Counted from the stretch's first letter, positions 8,246 to 18,518 are shown. The stretch is DNA of 64,000 nucleotides from Maricaulis sp. (GCF_015665295.1 NZ_JADFAJ010000001.1:1-64000); one strand, 5' to 3'. Translations and numbers: made by a program. The notes: generated by a model not told the origin, from the sequence alone.

Positions 8246-10038
8246 ACCCGCAGACTGCCTGACTGGACGGCCTGGTAGAGTTCCGGCGTCAGCGGCACAT
8301 AGCGCCCCTCGCCAGGATGATCGAGCAGGATGGGATCCGACACCCTGGCCGGGTCAAAGCCGTCCTTGACCAGATCGACCTTGCGGAACTTGAACGTGCC
8401 GGTCGTATCGGTATGCGGCTGCAAGCGCAGGAAGAGCGGTCGGGCATAGGCCGGCAGCGCTTTGTGGACATGGGTGTGCAGGGCTTCCAGATCGACAGGC
8501 CGCGCTGCGTCGATGACCAGGGCCGCCATGCCGGCCCGTCCGGAATGACCGTTCACCTCGACGCCATAGACATTGGCCTGCTCGACGCGGTCAAAGGCGA
8601 GGGCCTCCGCGACCTCGCCGGTAGCGACATTTTCCGACTTCCAGCGGAATGTGTCGCCGACCCGGTCGACGAAATAATAATAGCCCAGCTTGTCGCGCGA
8701 CATGAGATCGCCGGTGCGGAACCATGCATCGCCCTTCTCATAGACGTCGCGCAGCACCTTCTTCTCGGTATCCTCCTTCGAGCCATAGCCATCAAAGCGG
8801 AAGCGGGCATCATCCGGGTCGATCCGGCCGATCGCCTCGCCCACCTCGCCCGGTTCGCAGGGAATGCAGTGACCATCGGTGTCACGCAGCGGCATCTCGC
8901 TGTCGAGGTCGAACTTGACGAGGTCGATATTGAAACGGTGCTTGAGATAATTGGGGACGCGGCCGACCGCGCCAGGCTGGTTGTAAGCGTTGACCAGACC
9001 GACATTGCCCTCGGTCGAGCCGTAGAACTCGACAATGTCCTTGAGCGCAAAACGGGCCTGGAAGGCCTCCCAGACATCACGGCGCATGCCATTGCCGATG
9101 GCGCAACGCAGGGTGTGATGCTTTTCCTCCGGAACGACGGGGGAATTGATGAGGAAGCGGCACAGCTCGCCGACATACATGAATAGGGTCGCCTTGAAGC
9201 GCTGCACGTCAGGCCAGAAGGCCGAGGCAGAAAAGCGCGGCCGGATGATCAGCGCGCCGCCGAAGGAGAGCGCACAGCCCACCCCGCACAGCCCGCCCGT
9301 GGCATGGTAGAGTGGCAGCACCATCATCATCCGGTCTTCCGGTTTTGCCTTTGCGATGATGGCGAAGATATTGAGATAGTAGAGCGCCCGCACATGCGTC
9401 ATCAGCGCTGCCTTGGGCAGGCCGGTCGTGCCGCTGGTGAACATTTTGAGCACGGGCGCTTCCGGCTTCACCTCGCTCCGCACGGACCGGTCGGGACGGG
9501 TGTCGTGCTCCGCCGCCAGCGCCACATCGAGATTCTCCGATCCGTCCATCGCGCCATCAAACGACCAGGCCGTGACCGCGTCGATCCCGCAAGCCTTTGC
9601 GGCGGCATAGGCCTCGCCCAGGCTGGCCTCGACAATGGCGTGCTTGCCCTCGCCGATGGTCAGGCAGTGCGCCAGCGAGGCGCCGGTCAGCTGGTTGTTG
9701 ATCAGCGAGGTCACCACGCCGACCTTGGACAGGCCGAACCAGACCGCAATGTATTCCCAGCGATTGGTCATGAAGAGCGAGACCGCATCGCCCGGCTTCA
9801 GGCCGCGGCTCAGCGCCCAGCGGGCTACCCGGTTGGCAAGGGCGTCGAACTGGCGATAGCTGACCTCGCCATCGTCGAGAATGGCCATGGGCCGATCGGG
9901 AAACCGGTCAACGGTCGCTTCAATATGGTCCGGCACGCGCAGGCCGGACCCCGCTCCGACCTTCCGCACCGTGCGCAGCACCGAAAGCATGCTCGTCACG
10001 TAATTGAACTCGCGCGCAATCGCGCCCAGCATGCCCAT
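8242..10038 (-). CDS. Long-chain acyl-CoA synthetase (FATP-type AMP-binding)
   Basis: KMFTSGTTGLPKAALMTH, EFYGSTEGNVGLVNAYNQPGAVGRVP, GDLMSRDKLGYYYFVDRVGDTFRWKSENVATGEVAEAL. Confidence 0.92.
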   Translation of the reverse strand: MGMLGAIAREFNYVTSMLSVLRTVRKVGAGSGLRVPDHIEATVDRFPDRPMAILDDGEVSYRQFDALANRVARWALSRGLKPGDAVSLFMTNRWEYIAVWFGLSKVGVVTSLINNQLTGASLAHCLTIGEGKHAIVEASLGEAYAAAKACGIDAVTAWSFDGAMDGSENLDVALAAEHDTRPDRSVRSEVKPEAPVLKMFTSGTTGLPKAALMTHVRALYYLNIFAIIAKAKPEDRMMMVLPLYHATGGLCGVGCALSFGGALIIRPRFSASAFWPDVQRFKATLFMYVGELCRFLINSPVVPEEKHHTLRCAIGNGMRRDVWEAFQARFALKDIVEFYGSTEGNVGLVNAYNQPGAVGRVPNYLKHRFNIDLVKFDLDSEMPLRDTDGHCIPCEPGEVGEAIGRIDPDDARFRFDGYGSKEDTEKKVLRDVYEKGDAWFRTGDLMSRDKLGYYYFVDRVGDTFRWKSENVATGEVAEALAFDRVEQANVYGVEVNGHSGRAGMAALVIDAARPVDLEALHTHVHKALPAYARPLFLRLQPHTDTTGTFKFRKVDLVKDGFDPARVSDPILLDHPGEGRYVPLTPELYQAVQSGSLRV

Positions 10039-10191
10039 TCGATCGACCTCCCGTATTATTGTTGCGCGTGACGATATGGGTCACCCCTGCCCGGTCAAGC
10101 AAGGGCAGGCGTCCCGGCGGCAAGTGTGATCGCATGTTTCAGAAGATTACCGAGAATTTGCGCGTCAATCGAGGGGGCCAGTCGGGACGGT

Positions 10192-11106
10192 CTAGCGTCG
10201 CCGCATCGTGCCTTCACGCCCGGTTTCCGACAGCAGCGCCAGGCAAACCGCCAGAAGGGGCAGGTCCTTCAACAGGAAATGGCCCGCCGATGACAGGGCC
10301 GGGAAACCGCCGAGATCGCCTGCCCAGCTGCCCGGAAAGGTGATCAGGAAACCCAGGGTCAGCACAAAAGTCGTGATCGCCAGATAGAGGCCCATGCGAA
10401 ACAGCGTGTTGTTGAACCAGTAGCCGATCAGCGCCACCACGGTGATCAGCTCGATCATGCCGATCAGGTTGGACACGGTCTGCAGCGCCATCAGGCCGAG
10501 CAGCCAGGCGAAGGCCGGGCTGGTCTGTACCAGCGGCTCGATGCCGGCGGCCTCGACCGCGGTGAATTTCATGCCACCGATCCAGCCAAGCACCACGACG
10601 AGACCGAGCCACATCACAGGCTGGCTCCACATGCGCATGTCCGTATGGCGCTGGGAGAACATGCGCGTATTGGCAAAGCTCCCGCCCCACAGGGACAGGC
10701 CGAGAATGGCGATATATTTCAAGATGCCCTGTCCCGAGCCGATCGCCGGAAAACCACCCGCCGCCTCGATCCAGACCGGATTGGTCAACAGGACGGTCAG
10801 CGCGATGCCGGCATACAGACCCACCATCGCGAAACCGATGCGGCGGAAACTGCCCGAAGGGATCGGCGCACCGACCAGTGCACCGGCAATGATCTGGTAG
10901 AGCCCCAGCGCTTTCGCCGCCGAGCCGGACTGTTCTCCCAGCCCCGACAGCAAGACATGACCTTCGATCCAGCTGCCGGTGATCGCCGTGCCGACGGCCG
11001 TGAAATTCATCACGCCGAACCACAGGAACATCACCGCCAGGGCCAGGCGGGCAAACAACAACGCGGTTCCAGGCGACAGCAAGACCAGGCCTCCGTCCAG
11101 GCTCAA
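10192..11106 (-). CDS. Membrane protein with two DUF417 (YkgB/RclC-like) modules
   Basis: KFTAVEAAGIEPLVQTSPAFAWLL...VSNLIGMIELIT...GGFPALSSAGHFLLKDLPLL, plus an N-terminal half of matching layout (MNFTAV...GGFPAIGSGQGILKYIAILGLSLWG). Confidence 0.75.
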   Translation of the reverse strand: MSLDGGLVLLSPGTALLFARLALAVMFLWFGVMNFTAVGTAITGSWIEGHVLLSGLGEQSGSAAKALGLYQIIAGALVGAPIPSGSFRRIGFAMVGLYAGIALTVLLTNPVWIEAAGGFPAIGSGQGILKYIAILGLSLWGGSFANTRMFSQRHTDMRMWSQPVMWLGLVVVLGWIGGMKFTAVEAAGIEPLVQTSPAFAWLLGLMALQTVSNLIGMIELITVVALIGYWFNNTLFRMGLYLAITTFVLTLGFLITFPGSWAGDLGGFPALSSAGHFLLKDLPLLAVCLALLSETGREGTMRRR

Positions 11107-11208
11107 GACAAGAGGCTAACACCGGGCGAAGCGACTGACGAGAGACGATTTCAAAGGCTTGATGAGGATGCTGTCAGGAATGGGAGACACACGGCGAGAC
11201 CTTTCACC

Positions 11209-11398
11209 CGGCCCCGACCGGGCCGCAAGCGCGACTGCGCGTCGGCGCCCATGCGCCGCCCCATCGGAGGCGTTCGCAACGCGAATTGTCGTGGGATAAA
11301 ATCCGGCCCCGACCGGGCCGCAAGCGCGACTGCGCGTCGGCGCCCATGCGCCGCCCCATCGGAGGCGTTCGCAACGCGAACTGCCGTGAGATAAAAAA
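11209..11398. repeat. 95-bp tandem duplication abutting tRNA-Leu 3' end
   Basis: ccggccccgaccgggccgcaagcgcgactgcgcgtcggcgcccatgcgccgccccatcggaggcgttcgcaacgcgaa occurs at 11209 and again at 11304; the remainder of the unit differs by a few nt. Confidence 0.95.
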
Positions 11399-11483
11399 TG
11401 GTGCCCCTGGCCCGACTCGAACGGGCACTTCCGAAGAAAACGGATTTTGAATCCGTCGCGTCTACCAATTCCGCCACAGGGGC
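11399..11483 (-). tRNA. tRNA-Leu (CAA)
   Basis: Reverse complement GCCCCTGTGGCGGAATTGGTAGACGCGACGGATTCAAAATCCGTTTTCTTCGGAAGTGCCCGTTCGAGTCGGGCCAGGGGCACCA. Long variable arm; anticodon loop TTCAAAA. Confidence 0.96.
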
Positions 11484-11643
11484 CCTGTGATCGCCGCCCG
11501 GGCCTGCATGGGCAGGCCGTGCCGAGCGGGGAAAATCGGAGGCGCAAGCTGCCCATCCGCCCTGCCCCTGTCAACAACCCATTCCGCTTGGATCGGTTCG
11601 CGGCTGCCGCTAGGTTCCCGGGCGATCCAGGATGGAAGACCAG

Positions 11644-12273
11644 ATGACTGAAACCACTTCGCCGCGCGGCCTGATCGGGACGCTGGAACTGATCGCCGAG
11701 GGTGCACCGGAAGACGGAATGAGCCTGGGTGAATTCGTCGACGCGCTCGGCGAACGCGCCTTTGGGGCCATCCTGTTCGCAATGGCCTTGCCGGTCTGCA
11801 TCCCCTTTCTTTACGGCGTGCCACAAGTCATGGCGCTGCCGATGATGGCGCTGTCAGCCCAGATGGGGATGGGGCGCGGCGAGCCCTGGCTGCCGGCCGG
11901 GTTCAAGGCGCGACGGATCGAGCGGCCCGGCCTTGAGCGCATGGCGCGCGGCGGTCGCAAATGGTTCGGCTGGCTGGAAGCCCTGGCCCGGCCACGCCTG
12001 GTCGCCTTGTCGGGACCGACCGCAGAACGCCTCGTGGGCGCGATCTTTGTCCTGTTCTGCGCCTCCATCCTGGTGCCGCTGCCCCTGACCAATTCGACGC
12101 CGGGCGTCGCCCTGGTGATCGCCTCGCTGGGACTGCTCACGCGCGACGGGCTTCTGGTCCTGACCGGGCTGCTTCTGGGCCTCGCCTGGATCATCCTGCT
12201 CATAACATTGTTTTCACTCTTCGGAGCCGCGGCGGCTGATGTATTGAAAGACTTCATCCGGTCGGTGATCTGA
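11644..12273 (+). CDS. exoD: Exopolysaccharide synthesis ExoD family protein
   Basis: SLGEFVDALGERAFGAILFAMALPVCIPFLYGVPQVMALPMM..., VPLPLTNSTPGVALVIASLGLLTRDGLLVL. Start MTETTSPRG. Confidence 0.85.
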   Translation: MTETTSPRGLIGTLELIAEGAPEDGMSLGEFVDALGERAFGAILFAMALPVCIPFLYGVPQVMALPMMALSAQMGMGRGEPWLPAGFKARRIERPGLERMARGGRKWFGWLEALARPRLVALSGPTAERLVGAIFVLFCASILVPLPLTNSTPGVALVIASLGLLTRDGLLVLTGLLLGLAWIILLITLFSLFGAAAADVLKDFIRSVI

Positions 12274-12335
12274 CAACCGTCCGCTCCAGAACTATGTGCG
12301 CATTGGTCGCGGTGCGCGTGCGAGGCGATCCCGTA

Positions 12336-12866
12336 ATGATGCGTTTCATGAATCCGGTCCTGACCCAGTTTCCGCTCACCCGCTGGCCGCTCCTTCTGGC
12401 CGGCGGCTCGCTGCTGTTGATGCTGGGGGCCTGGGGGTTCGAGTATATCGGCGGCTATGAGCCCTGCGCCCTGTGTTATGACCAGCGCCACATCCATTTC
12501 ACCGTCATCGCGCTCGGCCTGGTCACCGGCCTGGCCCTGATCCTGCGCCCGGGCCTGGCCCGGTTTGCGCCCTGGATGATCTTCGTCATCGCCGCCGTGC
12601 TGATTTACTCGGCCGGCTTTGCCGCCTGGCATGCCGGGATCGAGTATGGCTGGTGGGAGGGGCCGGCGACCTGTACCACGACCGGCGGCGTGCCGGAGGT
12701 CGATCTTTCCTGCATTCTCAACGGCACCGATTGCGGACCGATCGTGCTGTGTGACGAGGCCGCCTGGACCCTGCTCGGCATCTCCATGGCCGGCTACAAT
12801 GCGCTGATCTCGGCGGCCATGGCGCTGATCGCCATGCTGGTCGGCTTCAAGGGCCTGAAATCATGA
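12336..12866 (+). CDS. dsbB: Disulfide bond formation protein B family
   Basis: YEPCALCYDQRHIHF CxxC motif, four TM segments, second Cys pair region CILNGTDCGPIVLCDEAAWTLLGISMAGYNALIS. Confidence 0.85.
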   Translation: MMRFMNPVLTQFPLTRWPLLLAGGSLLLMLGAWGFEYIGGYEPCALCYDQRHIHFTVIALGLVTGLALILRPGLARFAPWMIFVIAAVLIYSAGFAAWHAGIEYGWWEGPATCTTTGGVPEVDLSCILNGTDCGPIVLCDEAAWTLLGISMAGYNALISAAMALIAMLVGFKGLKS

Positions 12867-13429
12867 CCTCCGGCTTCACGCCTCCCTTGCCCGGCAAACG
12901 GCGCAATGCGCGCCGGGTCGAGGAAATGGTGCGTGTCGATCATGCCGGCGAATATGGCGCTGTGGCGATTTACCAGGGCCAGCGCGCCATCTTCAAGGAT
13001 CTGCCCCACAAGGCGCGGATCGCCCGCCAGCTGGAGGAGATGGAGGCCGATGAACAACACCATCTCGACACGTTCGACCGGCTGATCTTCGAGCGCGGCG
13101 CGCGTCCGACCGCGCTGGCGCCGGTCTGGAATATCGCCGGCCATGCCCTGGGGGCCGCCACCGCCCTGATGGGCGAGAAGGCCGCCCATGCCTGTACCGA
13201 GGCCGTCGAGAGCGTGATCGAACAGCATTATGCCGGCCAGATCGAGGAACTCCGCGCCATGGGCGAGGACGAACTCGCCGAGCTGTTCACGAAATTCCGC
13301 GAGGAAGAGCTCGAACACCGCGACCTCGCCATCGAGGAAGGCGCCAAACAGGCGCCGGGTTATGCCCTGCTGTCGAAGGCCATCGAGGCCGGCTGCCGGG
13401 TTGCCATCAAGGTCTCCGAGCGCATCTAG
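12863..13429 (+). CDS. coq7: Demethoxyubiquinone hydroxylase (COQ7) family
   Basis: VRVDHAGEYGAVAIYQGQRAIF, EEMEADEQHHLDTFDRL, CTEAVESVIEQHYAGQIEEL, EELEHRDLAIEEGA. ATGA overlap with dsbB. Confidence 0.93.
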   Translation: MTSGFTPPLPGKRRNARRVEEMVRVDHAGEYGAVAIYQGQRAIFKDLPHKARIARQLEEMEADEQHHLDTFDRLIFERGARPTALAPVWNIAGHALGAATALMGEKAAHACTEAVESVIEQHYAGQIEELRAMGEDELAELFTKFREEELEHRDLAIEEGAKQAPGYALLSKAIEAGCRVAIKVSERI

Positions 13430-13435
13430 GCGCTC

Positions 13436-13668
13436 AGACCTGCCGCGCCGCGACCAGTCTCGCCACCGTATTCATGTTGCACATCTTGCCGGCCTTGGCG
13501 GCGGGAATGACCCGTTTCGACTGCGCCATGCCCTCGCCGTGATGGATGTGGGTGTCGCGCTCGCCGGCCGCGACCTGTTCACCGGCCTGGTGTTTCAGCG
13601 TCTCGGTCAGGTCATCCGGCGACGCGGCAGCGCATAAAAAAAAAGCAGCCCGTTCTAGCCAAAAGCAT
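13436..13668 (-). pseudogene. Small ORF interrupted by frame change at T9 homopolymer (frameshifted or decayed gene)
   Basis: ATG at 13668 reads MLLARTGCFFF then MRCRVAG*. Skipping one T in the T9 run gives MLLARTGCFFLCAAASPDDLTETLKHQAGEQVAAGERDTHIHHGEGMAQSKRVIPAAKAGKMCNMNTVARLVAARQV*. Confidence 0.4.
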
Positions 13669-13749
13669 GGCGCCTGTAGGCGTGATGCAACGAATTGTTA
13701 AGCCCAGGGGCAGAAAAATGACGGTCTTCCACTGTCACATGAGTCTGCC

Positions 13750-15891
13750 ATGCTCGATAACCTCAGCCTGTCCCGGAAATTCGGTCTTATCAGTGTCGCG
13801 GGGTGCCTGGCACTCGGGCTTGCGCTTGGCATATCAGCTAGTCTGCAAAGTGACGCTGCGGCCCGGTCCGCGACCGAAGAGCGCCTGACCGTCATCGCGC
13901 TCGACCGAGAACATGCGCTGACGGACTATGTCGCCCAGATCAATGACGACCTGGCGACCACCGCGACCAATCCCAACACGATTGCGGCCCTGACCGACTT
14001 CGCCGAAGCCTGGCAAGCGATGGGCCGGTCGCCGAGCGATACATTGCAGCGCCTCTATATCGAGGATAATCCGCATCCGACAGGCGCCAAGGAAAACCTG
14101 GATCGCGCGCCGGACAGCAGCCGCTACAGCACCATTCACGGCCGTTATCATCCATGGTTCCGGCAGTTCCTGCGGGCGCGCGGCTATTACGACATCTTCC
14201 TCTTCGATACCGACGGCAATCTCGTCTACACCGTGTTCAAGGAGCTGGACTACGCGACCAATCTGAACTCGGGCGCCTATCGCGACACCGACCTGGGCCG
14301 CGCGTTTCGCAATGCGGTCTCCGGGGCTGATGGCCAAACCCACTTCTTCGATTTCCAGCCCTATTCTCCCAGCCACGGTGCCCCGGCCAGCTTCATGGCG
14401 ACACCGGTCAATGATGAGAACGGCCGCCGGATCGGCGTGCTGGCCTTCCAGATGCCGATTGACCGCCTGAACAATGCGATGGGCGCCGAAACCGGTCTGC
14501 TCGAGACCGGGGACGCCTATGCATTCGGGTCGGATGGCCTGATGCGCACCGCGCCACGTTTCGGTTCATCGGCCGACATCCTCAACCAGTCGGTTCCGAA
14601 CGCGTTTCTCGAAGCCGCATCCGGCGACGTCACGCGCTTCGAACGGATAAGGGATTATCGCGGCCAAGACGCTTTCGTGCTGTTCAATCCAGCGAACATT
14701 GCGGGTGTTCGCTGGAACCTCGCCGTCTCCCAATCCGCCGATGAAGCCCTGGCCTCATCACGGACGACACAGCTGATCAGCTTTGCCCTGACGGCCTTGC
14801 TGACAATCACAATTGGTTGCGCCGCGCTGCTCCTCGCCAACCGCATTGCGCGCCCGATCCGGCGGATTACCGAGATCACCCGGAAGATCGGCGAAGGCGA
14901 ACTGGAACAGGATGTGCCGTCACGCGACTCCGGTGACGAGGTCGGCGATCTGGCACGCACCGTGGAAGGCTTCCGGCTCGCCCTGCTTGAGAAGCGGCGC
15001 CTGGATGCGCAGCAGGATGAGCTCGACGCCCAGACGGCGATACGCCAGGAGAAGCTCGAAACCCTGATCGCGGGCTTCCAGCGCACCATCGCCGGTATTT
15101 CCGAGACGGTTTCCAACTCCGCGACCGAGTTCACGGCGACCGCGAACGCCCTCACCGAAATGGCCAATTCCACCACGCACCAGGCCCAGTCTGCCGCACA
15201 CTCCGCCGCGTCCGCGACCGGCAATGTCGAATCCGTGGCCGCCGCAACCGAGGAAATGAGCGCCACCGTGGCCGAGATCGGACGCCGGGCAGCCGACTCG
15301 ACCGCCGCTGCCGAGACTGCGGAACAGGAAGCCAACAAGACCGTGTCGGAGGTCCAGGACCTGTCGCGTGCTGCCCAGCGCATCGGCGACGTGATTGCCC
15401 TGATCCAGCAAATCGCCGAGCAGACCAACCTGCTCGCCCTCAACGCCACCATCGAGGCGGCGCGGGCCGGCGAGGCCGGCAAGGGCTTCGCGATCGTCGC
15501 CCAGGAAGTCAAGCAGCTCGCCTCGCAGACCGATGCCGCGACCGGCGAGATCGCCGAGCAGATTCACGCCATCCAGACGGCAACCGAAACTTCGGCCAAC
15601 GCCATCACCAGCGTCGCCGGCGCAATCGGCGATCTCAGCGAGATCGCGACGTCGATTGCCGGCGCCGTCGAGGAACAAAATGCCGCGACCCGCGAGATCG
15701 CCGGCAATATCCAGACCGCGGCCACCGGAACACGCGCCGTGTCGGACGACATCTCGAATGTCGCCCGCGCGATCGGGGACGCCTCGGCCTCTGCCAGCCA
15801 GGTGCTTGGGGCCTCGCAAGAGCTGAGTGGGCTGGCCGAGATGCTCAATCGTGAAGTGAATGTATTCCTCGCCGGCGTTCGCGCCGCCTGA
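13750..15891 (+). CDS. Methyl-accepting chemotaxis protein
   Basis: N-terminal TM, periplasmic sensor, HAMP region, signalling hairpin [41 protein letters not shown]. Confidence 0.97.
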   Translation: MLDNLSLSRKFGLISVAGCLALGLALGISASLQSDAAARSATEERLTVIALDREHALTDYVAQINDDLATTATNPNTIAALTDFAEAWQAMGRSPSDTLQRLYIEDNPHPTGAKENLDRAPDSSRYSTIHGRYHPWFRQFLRARGYYDIFLFDTDGNLVYTVFKELDYATNLNSGAYRDTDLGRAFRNAVSGADGQTHFFDFQPYSPSHGAPASFMATPVNDENGRRIGVLAFQMPIDRLNNAMGAETGLLETGDAYAFGSDGLMRTAPRFGSSADILNQSVPNAFLEAASGDVTRFERIRDYRGQDAFVLFNPANIAGVRWNLAVSQSADEALASSRTTQLISFALTALLTITIGCAALLLANRIARPIRRITEITRKIGEGELEQDVPSRDSGDEVGDLARTVEGFRLALLEKRRLDAQQDELDAQTAIRQEKLETLIAGFQRTIAGISETVSNSATEFTATANALTEMANSTTHQAQSAAHSAASATGNVESVAAATEEMSATVAEIGRRAADSTAAAETAEQEANKTVSEVQDLSRAAQRIGDVIALIQQIAEQTNLLALNATIEAARAGEAGKGFAIVAQEVKQLASQTDAATGEIAEQIHAIQTATETSANAITSVAGAIGDLSEIATSIAGAVEEQNAATREIAGNIQTAATGTRAVSDDISNVARAIGDASASASQVLGASQELSGLAEMLNREVNVFLAGVRAA

Positions 15892-15904
15892 CCCGGAGAC
15901 ACCC

Positions 15905-16579
15905 ATGTCCATGAAAAACACTATCGCCCTTGCCGGCTCCATCGGCTTGCTGTCGGCCGGCCCCGTGCTGGCTCAGGAGATCAGCTTCGGCGCGACCGCA
16001 ACCAGCGACTATGTCTTCCGCGGCGTCACCCAGACCGCCGGCGATCCGGCCCTGCAGCTCGGCGCCGATCTGTCCGTCGGTGATTTTTATGCGGGCGTCT
16101 GGGGTTCGAATGTCGACTTCGGAGACGGTACGGATGTCGAGATGGACATCTTTGCCGGCTATGCGCCCAGCCTGGCCGGTTTCGACTTCGACTTTGGCTG
16201 GATCCGCTACACCTATCCGGGCGCGCCGAGCGCGTCGGGCAACCAGGATTTCGACGAACTCTACGCCGCTGTCGGGCGGTCCTATGGCGCTCTGAGCTGG
16301 GACGCCAAATGGTCCTGGAGCGAGGATTTCTACCTGGACTCCGGCGAAGCCAGTTATCTGGAAGCCGGCCTTGGCTGGGCGCTCACCGACGCTGTCAGCC
16401 TGGATGCCCGCTATGGGACCAGCCGGTTTGATGACCTGGTCGGCGCCGACTATGACGACTGGCAGATCGGCCTCAGCTGGCAGACCGGTCCGGTCGCGCT
16501 CGGCGCCCGCTGGCATGACAGCGATATCGACGACAGCCGGTTCGTCGCGTCCATCAGCTACAGCCTGACGCGCAATTAG
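15905..16579 (+). CDS. TorF family putative porin (TIGR02001-like)
   Basis: Signal peptide, ATSDYVFRGVTQTAGDPALQLGADLSVGDFYAGVWGSNVDFGDGTDVEMDIFAGY. Confidence 0.85.
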   Translation: MSMKNTIALAGSIGLLSAGPVLAQEISFGATATSDYVFRGVTQTAGDPALQLGADLSVGDFYAGVWGSNVDFGDGTDVEMDIFAGYAPSLAGFDFDFGWIRYTYPGAPSASGNQDFDELYAAVGRSYGALSWDAKWSWSEDFYLDSGEASYLEAGLGWALTDAVSLDARYGTSRFDDLVGADYDDWQIGLSWQTGPVALGARWHDSDIDDSRFVASISYSLTRN

Positions 16580-16590
16580 GCCGACCGCCC

Positions 16591-16893
16591 TTAGACAATC
16601 GTGATGATTTCCCGGATTTTCGCCACCTCGAGAATCCGGGCGACCGTTCCGGTGGCGCCGACGAGGCGAAAATCGATCTTCGCCTTGGTCAGACGGTCAT
16701 TGGCGAGAATCAGCATGCCGATCCCGGCTGAATCGATTGCCGTAACCTGTGACATGTCGAACTCGACCTGTTTCGGCGCCGCCGCCTCAAGCTGGGCCAG
16801 CATGGCCTTGTTGGGCTCAAACTCGTCCATTGTCCACACGCCGGAGAACTCGACGCGGGTCAGGGATCCATCATGGCTGGTGGCACGCTGCAT
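16591..16893 (-). CDS. STAS-domain protein (anti-sigma factor antagonist-like)
   Basis: VEFDMSQVTAIDSAGIGMLILANDRLTKAKIDFRLVGATGTVARILEVAKI. Confidence 0.85.
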   Translation of the reverse strand: MQRATSHDGSLTRVEFSGVWTMDEFEPNKAMLAQLEAAAPKQVEFDMSQVTAIDSAGIGMLILANDRLTKAKIDFRLVGATGTVARILEVAKIREIITIV

Positions 16894-16959
16894 GGCCTAA
16901 TCCTCAAGCTGCTTCGGTAGCAATTTGATGCTGATTGCCTGACCTTGGCAACCAGCATG

Positions 16960-17526
16960 CTAGCGTTCCAGCTCGATATCCCAGTAGAGATAGTCCAGCC
17001 AGCTTTCGTGCAGGAATTTCGGCGGGAATTTGCGGCCCTGGGCCTGCAGCTCGTGCATGGAGGGGCGCTGCGGCGGCCGTGGCAGCGGCATGCGGGCCTC
17101 ACGCGGCGTGCGCCCGCCCTTTTTCAGATTGCAGGGTCCGCAGGCGGCGACGATATTCTCCCAGCTGGTGCGACCGCCGGCGCGGCGCGGGATGACATGA
17201 TCAAAGGTCAGCTGGTCGACACCATGCTTGCCGCAATAGACGCATCTGAACCCGTCGCGGAGCCATACATTGTATCGCGTGAAGGCCGGCGTGCGATCCT
17301 GGTGGACATAGTCGCGCAGGGCGACCACGGACGGCACATGCATCTCGAAGCTGGGCGAGTGGACGACCTCGTCATAGTGCGAGATCACCGCCACGCGTTC
17401 GAGGAAGACGTTCTTGATCGCCTCCTGCCAGGGCCAGGTCGACAGGGGCCAGTAACTCAAAGGCTGATAGTCCGCATTCAGGACCAGACAGGGCCATCCC
17501 TGCGGCGCACGATCAAGCACCTGCAT
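16960..17526 (-). CDS. HNH endonuclease family protein
   Basis: FRCVYCGKHGVDQLTFDHVIPRRAGGRTSWENIVAACGPCNLKKGGRTPREA. Confidence 0.93.
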   Translation of the reverse strand: MQVLDRAPQGWPCLVLNADYQPLSYWPLSTWPWQEAIKNVFLERVAVISHYDEVVHSPSFEMHVPSVVALRDYVHQDRTPAFTRYNVWLRDGFRCVYCGKHGVDQLTFDHVIPRRAGGRTSWENIVAACGPCNLKKGGRTPREARMPLPRPPQRPSMHELQAQGRKFPPKFLHESWLDYLYWDIELER

Positions 17527-17753
17527 GGCGACCTCCCTCGCTGTGACCGGCCCGAACCGGTCGGTTGGGCCAGATCAGGAGGGGGTGGGTATCCCGGACA
17601 AAAGTCCTGAAAGCACACCTCCTGTCGCACGAAGGAGACGAATTCGCTTGTACGAATCACCGGTCATCCTGCGCTTGATCGAAGGTTACTCCCGTTCGCG
17701 TGTCAGTCCTATGACGGCCCGGAAAAACCTGGATGACAGGCGGCCTGTGTGAC

Positions 17754-18419
17754 TCAGCGGTAACGCCCGGCCAGCGCATTACCGATGAAGCGTGCGCCGA
17801 TCTCCAGCCCGTCCTCGCCGATCGAATGCGGAATGCCTTGGGAAATATGCCATTGCGCGCCATGACCGGCAGCGGCGAGGTTTTCCAGCGCGTCGAACAT
17901 GAAACCCAGCGGCAGGACCTGGTCCTGGTCGCCATGCACAAGCATGATCGGCGGTTTCGAGCGCATTTCCTCTTTCAGACGGTGGCCACCCGGCAGCGCA
18001 CCTGAAAACCCCATGATGCCCGCGACCGGCTTTTCCCGGCGCAGGCCGGTGGCCAGCGACAGCATGGTGCCTTGCGAGAAACCGCACAGGACGAGGTCCT
18101 GCTCGGTCAGCCCGTAGCGCAGCAATTCCTGGTCGATGAAGGCATTGACGATCGGCCAGGCGGTCGCGGCCCCGGCCTCGATGCGGTCCGGATCGAGATT
18201 GGAGATCGGGAACCATTGATACCCGTCCGGCGCACCGGGCACCGGATCCGGCGCGTTCGGCGACACCCATTGCACATGCGGCAGCTCACGCGCCCAGTGC
18301 TGCCCCAGCCCGATCAGATCCTTCCCGTTCGAGCCATAGCCATGCAGGAAGATCACCAGCTTCTTCGGCTTGGATCCATCCCGCGGCGCGAGGCGCGGTC
18401 CATCGATGGGTCGGGTCAT
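17754..18419 (-). CDS. Phospholipase/carboxylesterase family alpha/beta hydrolase
   Basis: VIFLHGYGSNGKDLIGLG, VLCGFSQGTMLSLATGLRR, GDQDQVLPLGF. Start MTRPIDGPRL. Confidence 0.88.
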   Translation of the reverse strand: MTRPIDGPRLAPRDGSKPKKLVIFLHGYGSNGKDLIGLGQHWARELPHVQWVSPNAPDPVPGAPDGYQWFPISNLDPDRIEAGAATAWPIVNAFIDQELLRYGLTEQDLVLCGFSQGTMLSLATGLRREKPVAGIMGFSGALPGGHRLKEEMRSKPPIMLVHGDQDQVLPLGFMFDALENLAAAGHGAQWHISQGIPHSIGEDGLEIGARFIGNALAGRYR

Positions 18420-18518
18420 GAAAGGGCTCCGTGTTCGCAGCCAACTGGATAGAGGGATGCGGGGGCCGGGGGCAAGTGGGGGTGCAGCTTGCGCGCAATA
18501 TCCTGCAAGTTCTCGCCT

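Noticed and set aside
11204-11428. Possible CRISPR-like repeats near tRNA-Leu
   Set aside because: Only two contiguous 95-bp units with no spacers; not a CRISPR array.
11116-11826. Minus-strand ORFs through the tRNA-Leu and 95-bp repeats
   Set aside because: They read through a tRNA gene and non-coding tandem repeats.
16960-17526. HNH endonuclease as part of a restriction/defence island
   Set aside because: No methyltransferase, helicase or other defence gene nearby; a stand-alone HNH protein among housekeeping genes.
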